NCBI GenBank assembly: GCA_034180415.1 | Contig: JAXFOK010000005.1 | Location: 62,001-126,000 of the forward strand | DNA length: 64,000 bases | From: CAKMMH01 sp927798255 | Lineage (GTDB): Bacteria; Bdellovibrionota_C; UBA2361; CAKMMH01 | Reading direction: 5' to 3' | Part shown: piece by piece, positions 16,959 to 25,017 of the stretch | Layout of the letters: each line of letters opens with the position of its first letter | How positions within the stretch are numbered: position 1 is the first letter of the stretch | Program-made: the position numbers and the translations under genes | Notes under the pieces: generated by a model | The model's database searches: none | What the model saw: the letters and a program-made list of their open reading frames with translations, nothing else | What the model was told of the DNA's origin: nothing

Positions 16959-19751
16959 ATGAAAAAACTTTCTTATTTATTTTTATTTATTTTTATTTTG
17001 TCTTTTAGCTTAATATTAAGTCTAGTTTTTTATAGAAACCCATTATCAAATATTACAAGGACTAAAATTGTAAAAAGTTTTGGTAATACTAATTTAAAAG
17101 ATATTCAAAGAAATAGTGATAATGATAAATTAGACTTAGAGATTCCCCTTAATCCTAATAATAATGGTAATTCTTTTACCGCATCAATTAATCTTAATAA
17201 TTCATTTGATAAGGAAGGCGATATATTAATAAGCTTATATGAAAGAGATACAAATAAACTAATATATGATAAGCATTTTAATATTATAAAAGGGGAAAGT
17301 GTAATATTTCCTAAAATATTTTATGAAAATAAAGATATAAGTTATATTTTAAAAATTAAAGCTGAAAATAAAGAAATTTTAAAAAATATTGTAATTTTTC
17401 AAAATGAAATAACTTTAAAATTCATAAATTCAATCTGCTATATTTTTCAAGCATTACTATATACGCTAATATTTTGTTCTTTAATTGCATTTTTATATTG
17501 TTATAAAGCAAGAATATTTAATATTAAAAATATTAGTATCTTTATTATAACTAGTACAATAGTTTTAACATTATTTGGATACCTATATAATAATTTTAAT
17601 TGGGACATAGTTAATGTTCCTTTATATTTAGTCGGTATTGATGATTTTCATTTCTTATCCGTTGCGAAAAATGCCGTTGATCGAAATAGTTTTTGGTATA
17701 TGAATGATATGGGGGCACCATTTGGAGTTGCAAGGTATAACTTCCCAATGCTTATGGCATTTTACTATGATTTTTGTTATTTCTTTGGATTTTTTACTAA
17801 TAATGCAATTTTTATCACTAATTTATATTATATATTAACTTTTATTTTGGCTGTGTTTGGTTTTGTTTTAATAGCAAAAGAATTAAAAATTAATTATTAT
17901 CTTGCAGTTCTTGGTGGAATTATATTTTCATTTTCTCAATATCATATATTTAGAAGTACACATCATCTTACAGCATCTTCTTATTTTGTCGTAACCTTAG
18001 TTTTATATTTTTGTTTACATATTGTTTTAAAAGATAAATTTAATAATTGGAATTTAAAAATTGCAGATAAAATTAAGATATATTCTAGCTTAATACTTAG
18101 TAGCTTTTTGATTGGGTCTGTAGATATATTTTATGCGTATTTTGGATGTGCATTTATCGCGTTATGTTTACTGATGGCATTATTTAGTAAGAGATATATT
18201 GCAAGTCTTAGAGGTTTATTTTTCATAATAATGATTTTACTAGTTCTTGTAAACAATTTATATCCATCAATATTAAATAGTATAATTCATGGGACGACCA
18301 AAACATCTATGCGAGATCCCTATGAGGTTTTTTTCTATGGATTAAGTTTAGTACACCTATTTATGCCAAGAACTTTTGGTGAATTTCACATATTTTCGTG
18401 GTTAACACAGTCTTATAATAATTCAAGATTTTTTAGAAGCGAGGCAACAGCTAGTTATCTTGGTATAATAGGTATTATAGGATTTTTAGTTCTCTTATCT
18501 GTTTTACTTATAGATAGTTTTAGAAAAATTCTTCAAAAGTATGAAGAAAATTCTAATAAGGGAATGTTAAAATTCTTATCTAGGTTAAATATTTTTGCAT
18601 TACTTCTTGGATTACAAAGCGCAATAGGTGTGTTTGTCGCATTAGTTGGTTTTACTAAGGTTAGAACTTATAATCGTATTTCAGTCTATATATTATTATT
18701 TTCGATACTTACAACCATTTATTTGTTTGATATTTTCTTTAAAAAATTTTTTAAAAATTTTAAACCAGTCTCTAATCAGATTTGTCTTATAATTTTATGT
18801 ATTGGATTATTGTTTATTCACATAAAAGATACTTATTTAGTAAAATTTCCTCAAAATTTTGACGCTAATAATAAGAAAGTTAGCATAGTTAAAAAATATG
18901 CCACAAATATTAATAAACATTATAAAAATGGTGCCATGATTTTACAATTGCCTATTCTTACATATCCAGAAAATTATGTATCACAAAAGCTAACTAATTG
19001 TAACTTTCAAGTGTTTCCATATCTTTTTACAAAAAATATAAAATGGAGTCATGGAGCATTAAATCACACCAATGAGTCTTTTTTCCAGAAAAGTTTATTT
19101 GGCTCTGATGATATTGAGAATGATATTATCAATGCAAAGATTCAAGGTTTTGATGGAATTAGTATAAATACTGATATTTATGATTATACTGACATTTTAG
19201 CGTCTGTTAAAAAAATTTTAGGAAAACCACTTTTTGTAAGTAAGAATAATAAATTATATTTTTTTGATTTAACTAATTATAGAATTGATAAGCTAGCTAA
19301 TGTTAATAACATAAATTTTATCAAGGATGAATTATATTTAGGTGATGGTTGGAGTGATTTATGGCCACCAAGAGATGTTCAAAGTAGATGGGCATTTGTA
19401 GAGAGTAATAAAACGAAAGCAAAAAATAAAAATTTAGGGGGAAGCACATATGTTAGGTTTATTTCTTATGCTAAATCACCATATAAAATTGTAATTAAAG
19501 CTTCATCACCTATAAAAAATCATTTAAAAGTTTATCTAAATAATTCTATTATCGGAGATTTTTCAGTTAATAAAGGTGATAACGTATTTGAAACAAAATA
19601 TATTTATGAAGATTCTTCAAAGAATCTTTATGAACCTAACTTAATTAAGTTAGAACATTCATTATCGTTTAAACCGAGTGAGATTTATAAAAAAAGTCGT
19701 GATCATAGGTCGTTGACTTTAAAATATAATGAGATTAGCTTGAGAGATTAA
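16959..19751 (+). CDS. large polytopic membrane protein, GT-C-like, paralogue 3
   Basis: A 930-residue protein, a full-length relative of paralogue 2: N-terminal helix, about 110-residue soluble domain (LEIPLNPNNNGNSFTASINL), multi-helix core and soluble C-terminus. The loop after the third helix reads VGIDDFHFLSVAKNAVDRNS followed by DMGAPFGVARY, preserving the acidic pair and the APFG motif shared by all three. The C-terminal signature LEHSLSFKPSEI and the final RSLTLKYNEI strand also align with the other copies. The 114-base spacer upstream has no clear terminator, so it may be co-transcribed with paralogue 2. Substrate unknown; divergence between copies suggests distinct acceptors or donors. 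Confidence 0.65.
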   Translation: MKKLSYLFLFIFILSFSLILSLVFYRNPLSNITRTKIVKSFGNTNLKDIQRNSDNDKLDLEIPLNPNNNGNSFTASINLNNSFDKEGDILISLYERDTNKLIYDKHFNIIKGESVIFPKIFYENKDISYILKIKAENKEILKNIVIFQNEITLKFINSICYIFQALLYTLIFCSLIAFLYCYKARIFNIKNISIFIITSTIVLTLFGYLYNNFNWDIVNVPLYLVGIDDFHFLSVAKNAVDRNSFWYMNDMGAPFGVARYNFPMLMAFYYDFCYFFGFFTNNAIFITNLYYILTFILAVFGFVLIAKELKINYYLAVLGGIIFSFSQYHIFRSTHHLTASSYFVVTLVLYFCLHIVLKDKFNNWNLKIADKIKIYSSLILSSFLIGSVDIFYAYFGCAFIALCLLMALFSKRYIASLRGLFFIIMILLVLVNNLYPSILNSIIHGTTKTSMRDPYEVFFYGLSLVHLFMPRTFGEFHIFSWLTQSYNNSRFFRSEATASYLGIIGIIGFLVLLSVLLIDSFRKILQKYEENSNKGMLKFLSRLNIFALLLGLQSAIGVFVALVGFTKVRTYNRISVYILLFSILTTIYLFDIFFKKFFKNFKPVSNQICLIILCIGLLFIHIKDTYLVKFPQNFDANNKKVSIVKKYATNINKHYKNGAMILQLPILTYPENYVSQKLTNCNFQVFPYLFTKNIKWSHGALNHTNESFFQKSLFGSDDIENDIINAKIQGFDGISINTDIYDYTDILASVKKILGKPLFVSKNNKLYFFDLTNYRIDKLANVNNINFIKDELYLGDGWSDLWPPRDVQSRWAFVESNKTKAKNKNLGGSTYVRFISYAKSPYKIVIKASSPIKNHLKVYLNNSIIGDFSVNKGDNVFETKYIYEDSSKNLYEPNLIKLEHSLSFKPSEIYKKSRDHRSLTLKYNEISLRD

Positions 19752-19779
19752 AGTTCTTGTATAATTGAGGATGATGTAT

Positions 19780-20905
19780 ATGGAACGAAATATACAATTT
19801 GCCATCTTACAAACTATTGCAATTATATTTGTTGTAGTAGGGCATAGTGGTGGAATTTCGATTGGCTTTGAATGGTTTTCTATAAGTAGTTTTAATATTC
19901 CACTCTTTATTTTTATATCAGGATATTTTATAAAGAAGAGCAAGAAAATAAACTGTTAATAACTTTTATAAAGAAGATTAATAAATTTTTGATACCAGGT
20001 CTAATAATTAATGCTATGTATGGTATTTTGTTAATCTTTTTAAAAAAATATGCTCACTTGCAGTATGGAAATGAAATTAATTTTACTACTCTTTTTATTC
20101 TTCCATTCCAATATTGTTTTCAGCTTGGTATTAATCACCCAATGTGGTTTATTTTTGCACTGTTCTTAATTCAAATAACATATTTAATACTAAGAAAATT
20201 AATTTTTACAAAAAATGATATTATTAAAAATAGCATAATATTTATTACGACTACTGTATAGGAGTATATTTTGTTCATAAAGCATATGTAATGAATGAAG
20301 CGAGAATTGATTTTTATGTTACTGTGCAACATATTGCATACAGACTTTTCTTTTATCATCTAGGTTATTTATATCATAAATACATTGAAAAATATGATAA
20401 ATTGAATAATCTTTTGTATTTTATAATCATTTTTGCTTTGCAGGCATTATTAATAGTTATCACAAATGGAAATATTGGGATCTCAATGTGGAATGCAAAT
20501 TATAATAATTTAAAAACATATCCTATCATGGCTTTGATAACGCCACTTACTGGAATATTTTTATGGCTTAGAATTTCAAAAATTTTGGTTCCGTCATTTA
20601 AAGATAGTAAATTAATAAATTTTATAAGTAAAAATACTTGGTCTGTTATGGTTCATCATCAAATGGTATTTATCTTAATTAATTTATTACTATTATCTTG
20701 TTATCAGGTCTTTCATATCTTTAGTGATTTTAATGTCGAAGAATTTAGAACGCAAATCTGGTATATATATAAATTGTTTGGTTATCATAATTTTGCTTTG
20801 ATATATGCGTTTTTGGGGCTTGCGATTCCACTTTGTATTAAATATGTTTTGCAAAGATTATCAACAAGGAATGTTGTAATTAAATATATAGCTAAGATCT
20901 TTTAA
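19780..20905 (+). pseudogene. acyltransferase-3 family membrane protein, two frameshifts
   Basis: Three consecutive reading frames together encode an acyltransferase_3-type O-acetyltransferase of about 375 residues. The N-terminal piece (FAILQTIAIIFVVVGHSGG, carrying the active-site-type histidine in GHS) ends near 19930. The frame then moves to KEEQENKLLITFIKKINKFL and MWFIFALFLIQITYL, and near 20250 moves again to CIGVYFVHKAYVMNEARID, running to 20905. One lost T in a short T-run (about 19922-19926) would explain the first shift. The protein would have O-acetylated a surface glycan. It is probably inactive unless the frame is restored by phase variation or the shifts are assembly errors. 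Confidence 0.75.
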
Positions 20906-20917
20906 TAAATATTTAAT

Positions 20918-20964
20918 AAAAAATCCTCTTACTTTTTATAAATAGGAAAGTAAGAGGATTTTTT
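20918..20964. terminator. bidirectional intrinsic terminator
   Basis: Perfect 18-pair stem: AAAAAATCCTCTTACTTT (20918-20935) with AAAGTAAGAGGATTTTTT (20947-20964). It is flanked by A- and T-runs on both strands and lies between convergent genes, so it serves both directions. Confidence 0.93.
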
Positions 20965-20974
20965 AATATTAACT

Positions 20975-21907
20975 TTATTTCTTTTCAGCAGTAGTGGTAG
21001 TATTATTACTAAAAATTTCCTTTATTGTATTAAGGCTTCCAAGCACTCCAGAGGTTTCTACTGGCATAAAGATTTTTGTTGCTTGTCCATTTGCCATTTT
21101 CTCAAGAGATTCAAGATATTTTAATGTAATTAAATCTTTAGTTGGACGTCCTTCATGCATTGCATTAAATACATTTACAATAGCCTGAGCTTCACCTGAT
21201 GCTATTGCAATCTTTTTGTATTTCTCAGCATCTGCAACTTGTTTAATAGCCTCGGCTTCACCTTCGGCTTTTTTGATTTGTGCTTCTTTTTGACCATCAG
21301 CTATAAGAATTTGTGATTGCTTCTCAGCTTCTGCCTCAAGGATTTTAGCACGTCTGTAACGCTCAGCTTTCATTTGTTTATGCATCGCATCTGTAACATC
21401 TACAGGTGGTTCAATTCTCTTAATTTCAACTCTTGTAACCTTAGTACCCCATTTATCAGTTACTTCATCCAGAGATTTTTGAAGCTTAGCATTAATTGAT
21501 TCTCTTGAACTTAAAGATTCATCTAGTGACATATCACCAATTACATTTCTTAAATTAGTTTGCGCAAGGTTTACAATTGCTAACCAAAAATTTGCTATAT
21601 TGTAATTATAACAATATGGATCTACTACTTCTAGAAAAACCACGGCATCTACTGTTGCTACAACATTATCTTTAGTGATAACTTCTTGAGGCGGAATATC
21701 TACGACTTGCTCTCTTAAATCAATTTTAACCATGGTTTCTAATAATGGTACAACAATTTTTAATCCAGGTTTTAAGATTCTGTCAAATTTACCAAGTCTT
21801 TCAACTAGTCCATTTTGATATGGTCTAATTATTTTAATTCCAGAGAGAATAAAAATAATTAGCACAACCGCCAAAATTCCAAATATAAAAGTAAAAACTT
21901 CTCCCAT
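20975..21907 (-). CDS. SPFH/stomatin-like membrane protein (QmcA type)
   Basis: A 310-residue SPFH (band 7) protein. It has an N-terminal hydrophobic anchor (VLIIFILSGIKII), then the band 7 domain beginning IIRPYQNGLVERLGKFDRIL with VPLLETMVKIDLREQVVDIP, DNVVATVDAVVFLEVVDPY and DKWGTKVTRVEIKRIEPP. An alanine/glutamate-rich coiled coil follows (residues about 185-240). The protein is expected to form oligomeric rings in membrane microdomains and often regulates FtsH-type proteolysis. It sits on the same strand as an NfeD protein 240 bases upstream, the usual partner of SPFH proteins. Confidence 0.92.
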   Translation of the reverse strand: MGEVFTFIFGILAVVLIIFILSGIKIIRPYQNGLVERLGKFDRILKPGLKIVVPLLETMVKIDLREQVVDIPPQEVITKDNVVATVDAVVFLEVVDPYCYNYNIANFWLAIVNLAQTNLRNVIGDMSLDESLSSRESINAKLQKSLDEVTDKWGTKVTRVEIKRIEPPVDVTDAMHKQMKAERYRRAKILEAEAEKQSQILIADGQKEAQIKKAEGEAEAIKQVADAEKYKKIAIASGEAQAIVNVFNAMHEGRPTKDLITLKYLESLEKMANGQATKIFMPVETSGVLGSLNTIKEIFSNNTTTTAEKK

Positions 21908-22147
21908 AATTTCTCCTTAGAAAACGAAAATGAATTTTTACGACAACTAATATAATTATTATTTAATTTAATAATACTAGCAATGAGGAATTCTATTTAA
22001 GATTTTCTTAGCTTTTAATAAATAATAATTTATTTTTATCAATTTTAGGATCTAATAGGATTTCTACACACAAAAAATTTGCAATTTCATTAAAGAAGAT
22101 GTTTTAAAAAAAAATGCTTAAAAGAGACATTAAATTTTAAATTAAAA
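21908..22147. other. spacer between NfeD and SPFH genes
   Basis: AT-rich 240 bases with no open frame of note. The minus-strand AGGAGAAATTATG places a good ribosome binding site for the SPFH gene at its lower end. No terminator-like hairpin is evident. Confidence 0.5.
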
Positions 22148-22597
22148 TTAATCTTTTTTTGCAATTTCAACAACTAATTTTACACCTGAAATTTTTTTGA
22201 TTGATACAGTTTCATTTAGTGAAATTTGTTTTCCCGACTCGCTCGTTGCCATCCATGTTTCATTCTCAACTTTTACGCTTCCTGTTCCAAATTCTGGAAT
22301 TTCCTCTGTAACAATTCCGATTAGTCCAATTAATCTTTCCGAGTTTGCCACTTTTAAATCGTTACCTTTTTTATTGCTAGAAATTCTTTTTTGTCTTAAA
22401 AATAAAAATATTGTAAGGGAACTTATTGCGCAAAATGTAAGACATTGATACATAAATGAAAGTTTAAATGCAGCACATATTGCAGCACCTGTACAAGCTA
22501 GTCCTAAAAATAATAAAACGAAAGTACCAGATAACATTTCTAAAATGAATAAAAGTGCAGCTATTAGAAACCATATTTGCCAAGAAAGAAGTTCCAT
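22148..22597 (-). CDS. NfeD-family membrane protein
   Basis: A 149-residue protein with two N-terminal hydrophobic hairpins (IWFLIAALLFILEMLSGTFV and a second near residues 45-68). After them comes a small OB-fold-like C-terminal domain (LIGLIGIVTEEIPEFGTGSV, ETWMATSESGKQISLNETV), the arrangement of short YbbJ/NfeD proteins. NfeD proteins pair with SPFH/stomatin homologues, and the SPFH gene lies directly downstream on the same strand. It probably helps organise the SPFH microdomain in the inner membrane. Confidence 0.85.
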   Translation of the reverse strand: MELLSWQIWFLIAALLFILEMLSGTFVLLFLGLACTGAAICAAFKLSFMYQCLTFCAISSLTIFLFLRQKRISSNKKGNDLKVANSERLIGLIGIVTEEIPEFGTGSVKVENETWMATSESGKQISLNETVSIKKISGVKLVVEIAKKD

Positions 22598-22696
22598 GAT
22601 TATTTCCCTTATTATTTGATATATTGCATTTTGTAATATATATTAAGAATATTAATTTTTAAGTTTGCTAGCAATAATAATTTTTATTTTTTTGCC

Positions 22697-23002
22697 ATGT
22701 ACGATTTTATAACAGAAAATGACAATTCTTTAATACTATCTTGTTATATTCAAGCAGGCGCTTCGAAATCCAGGATTTGTGGTGAATTTAATGGAAATTT
22801 AAAACTTCAAATTCAATGTCCACCTGTTGATGGAAAAGCAAATAACGAAATTATTAAATTTCTTTCAAAAACCTTTAATGTCTCAAAATCTAAAGTTGGT
22901 ATAATAAAAGGAGAGAAACAAAAAACAAAAATTATAAAGATATCAGGGATTTCCAAAAAAGATTTCGTGAAAATACTTGAAGAATTAGAAAATAGTGATT
23001 AA
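22697..23002 (+). CDS. YggU-family protein (DUF167)
   Basis: A 101-residue DUF167 protein. The family core is complete: LSCYIQAGASKSRICGEFNG, LKLQIQCPPVDGKANNEII, FLSKTFNVSKSKVGIIKGEK, KTKIIKISG. The molecular role of the family is unknown. It is followed 50 bases later by an FmdB-type zinc ribbon gene on the same strand, and the preceding NfeD gene runs the other way, so a divergent promoter region lies at 22598-22696. Confidence 0.88.
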   Translation: MYDFITENDNSLILSCYIQAGASKSRICGEFNGNLKLQIQCPPVDGKANNEIIKFLSKTFNVSKSKVGIIKGEKQKTKIIKISGISKKDFVKILEELENSD

Positions 23003-23052
23003 TTATATATGTGTTAAAGAGAGTAATTATATTGTGAAGGTCAAAGTAGAAT

Positions 23053-23301
23053 ATGCCAATATATGAATATAAATGTCCAAATTGTGGAAAGTTTGAAGTT
23101 TTCCAAAAGATTACAGAAGAAAATTTGAAAGAATGCCCAAAGTGCAAAGAGCAGGGGAAAAGTGTTCCTGTAGAAAAATTAATTTCTGAGTCAAGTTTTG
23201 TCCTTAAGGGAACCGGTTGGTATGAAACTGACTATGGAAGCAAGTCTCATAGTTGCTCATCAGGAAAATCATGTGGCTGTAAAGGTCATTGTAACCATTA
23301 A
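23053..23301 (+). CDS. FmdB-family zinc ribbon protein
   Basis: An 82-residue zinc ribbon that begins MPIYEYKCPNCGKFEVFQK and has the second metal pair CPKCKEQG. It continues with the family tail 'FVLKGTGWYETDYG', typical of FmdB regulators and the CxxC zinc ribbon family. The last 18 residues are Cys/His-rich (CSSGKSCGCKGHCNH), which could bind another metal. The function is poorly known; FmdB proteins have been linked to transcriptional regulation. Start ATG 23053 is fixed by the conserved MPIYEY. Confidence 0.85.
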   Translation: MPIYEYKCPNCGKFEVFQKITEENLKECPKCKEQGKSVPVEKLISESSFVLKGTGWYETDYGSKSHSCSSGKSCGCKGHCNH

Positions 23302-23441
23302 ATGAATTTAAGTATATTTATAAACTAATGATTAAGAATGTTTCGTTAAAAATGATTTAATAGTTATATTAAATATTTTTTGAGACTTTTTTCTCATATG
23401 AAGAATTTTTTCGAAATGGAAATCTGGTGTCTAGGTATCAG

Positions 23442-23475
23442 AAAATCTAGGAACCCTAGCGCTGTTCCTAGTTTT
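23442..23475. terminator. terminator between fmdB-type gene and recO
   Basis: CTAGGAAC (23447-23454) pairs with GTTCCTAG (23464-23471), flanked by AAAA on the left and TTTT on the right. It could terminate both the plus-strand zinc ribbon gene and, in reverse, recO. Confidence 0.7.
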
Positions 23476-23492
23476 ATATAGTGGAATTTTAA

Positions 23493-24095
23493 TTACATAT
23501 TAGACTTTTTTTGTGGTAAAATGCTCATAAGCATATTTAAACTTTTTAAGTTAGTTTCTGAAATTTCGATAATTTTATTTATAAGTTGTATTAGATTATT
23601 TTTTGATGCAATAAGTTTTCTTTTTGAATCTTCAAAACCAAGTATCACTAAAAGTGAAAATAGACAATCATAAAGGTGTTTAAAAATTTTTAATTCCTCA
23701 CTTTCTTTATTAATAACATTTAGTGTGTTTTTTATTAAGTTAAATGCATTTTTACATTCGTCATATTCTTTTATTAAATTATTTGTACATTCCATTAATG
23801 TCATGCTTACACATAATTTTTTAAAATTCTCACGTAAATTTTTATAATTTTCGATAAATTTAAAATCTTTAAGTTTATTTAAATTTTCATCTGATTCGAT
23901 TATTTCAAATTGGCAAATATCAAGGACTTCAGGCGCTCCTTGCCCTTTTTTTGCACGTTTAACATTTGGTGCAAAAAGAGAAATTTTCTTATTTTCTGAT
24001 GTTAATATAGTAAAAATCTTATTATAATCTCCAGATTCTGCGTATCTTAATACAACGCCATCAATTTTTTTTGTTGATATATTTAAATTTTTCAT
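23493..24095 (-). CDS. recO: DNA repair protein RecO (short)
   Basis: A 200-residue RecO-like mediator that loads RecA together with RecR in recombinational repair. The N-terminal OB fold is recognisable (KKIDGVVLRYAESGDYNKIF, TILTSENKKISLFAPNVKRA). It is followed by the helical domain (LKDFKFIENYKNLRENFKKL, MTLMECTNNLI). At 200 residues it is shorter than the usual 230-250: the C-terminal zinc-finger portion seen in many RecO proteins is missing. It is divergent from grpE, sharing the 24096-24236 promoter region. Confidence 0.82.
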   Translation of the reverse strand: MKNLNISTKKIDGVVLRYAESGDYNKIFTILTSENKKISLFAPNVKRAKKGQGAPEVLDICQFEIIESDENLNKLKDFKFIENYKNLRENFKKLCVSMTLMECTNNLIKEYDECKNAFNLIKNTLNVINKESEELKIFKHLYDCLFSLLVILGFEDSKRKLIASKNNLIQLINKIIEISETNLKSLNMLMSILPQKKSNM

Positions 24096-24113
24096 AAAAA
24101 TTGTTCATTTTTC

Positions 24114-24142
24114 TTGAAAGGTTTGCTTTTAGTGATTATATA
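24114..24142 (+). promoter_or_regulatory. promoter of grpE-dnaK
   Basis: TTGAAA (24114-24119), 17 bases, TATATA (24137-24142). The -35 is preceded by C, giving CTTGAAA, the heat-shock sigma32 -35 sequence, but the -10 is of the housekeeping type rather than C-rich. It lies about 95 bases before grpE. No CIRCE inverted repeat was seen. Confidence 0.6.
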
Positions 24143-24236
24143 AGAAATCAGTGGAAAAAATCTATTGTTAAAATATTAATAATAAAGCTTATATTAACTA
24201 TTTATTTTAATTATTTATTTTAATTTAGGTGTAATA

Positions 24237-24836
24237 ATGAATAGAAAAAATGATAATTTAGATGAAAGTATTCTAAATGAGAATATGTTTGAAGAACAGG
24301 AAGAACAGGAAGGAAAGGAAGAAGCTTCTTTAAAGGCAGAAAATCCTAAGAATAACAAAAAAATTGCAAAATTGAATGAAGAAATTTCTTCATTAAAAAA
24401 AGCTCTTTCAGACAGCAAGGAAAAGTATTTAATGGCTCTTGCAGATTTGGAAAATTATAAAAAGAGATCAAGCAAAGAGAGGGCAGATTTATTAAAGTAT
24501 CAAGGGGAACCGATTTTAGTTGATCTTTTAGAGGTTGTTGATAACTTAGACAGGGCTCTAGAGCATGCAGATCAGGAAAATTCTTCGAATGATGATATTT
24601 GTTCTGGCGTTAAAATGATTCATAAGCAGTTTGTAGATATTCTTAATAAATGGGGAGTAAAATCAGAAGGTTCTGTCGGAAAGATGTTTGACCCAGAAAA
24701 ACATAATGCACTTAGTAAAGTTCCATCTCATGATGCAAAGGTTAATGAAATTATAAGTGAGTTTAAAAAGCTTTATTATTATAAAGATAAAATTCTTCGT
24801 CATGCGCAAGTTGTAGTATGTTCAAAGGAGGAATAA
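24237..24836 (+). CDS. grpE: GrpE nucleotide exchange factor
   Basis: Nucleotide exchange factor for DnaK, 199 residues. An acidic N-terminal tail and long coiled coil (EEISSLKKALSDSKEKYLMA) lead to the conserved ENYKKRSSKERADLLKY. The beta domain then shows VDNLDRALEHA, GVKMIHKQFVDILNKWGVK and MFDPEKHNAL. It is immediately upstream of dnaK on the same strand with 181 bases between, and is expected to be expressed with it from the promoter near 24114. Confidence 0.95.
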   Translation: MNRKNDNLDESILNENMFEEQEEQEGKEEASLKAENPKNNKKIAKLNEEISSLKKALSDSKEKYLMALADLENYKKRSSKERADLLKYQGEPILVDLLEVVDNLDRALEHADQENSSNDDICSGVKMIHKQFVDILNKWGVKSEGSVGKMFDPEKHNALSKVPSHDAKVNEIISEFKKLYYYKDKILRHAQVVVCSKEE

Positions 24837-25017
24837 ATATAATTATAAAATAAAAACCATTGGCTATATAACTTTCGAAATTTAAAAAATTTTTAAATTT
24901 TTTACTTGATAAGTTAGATTTTGATGGTTACTTATAAACAATGTAAAAGAAGGAAAGATGAGTTTTTAGTAGAAAATAAATTTTAGTAATAATTATAAAA
25001 AAGAGAGGTATTTATAT
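24837..25017 (+). other. AT-rich grpE-dnaK spacer
   Basis: 181 bases without coding potential. It contains a self-complementary AT run around 24881-24904 (AATTTAAAAAATTTTTAAATTTT), probably a weak hairpin. A strong ribosome binding site AGAGAGG lies at 25001-25007 before dnaK. There is a possible second promoter (CTTGAT at 24904 and AT-rich DNA beyond), but it is not clear enough to call. Confidence 0.4.

Noticed and set aside
24837..25017. CIRCE operator before dnaK
   Set aside because: No TTAGCACTC-N9-GAGTGCTAA inverted repeat is present; only AT-rich self-complementary sequence.
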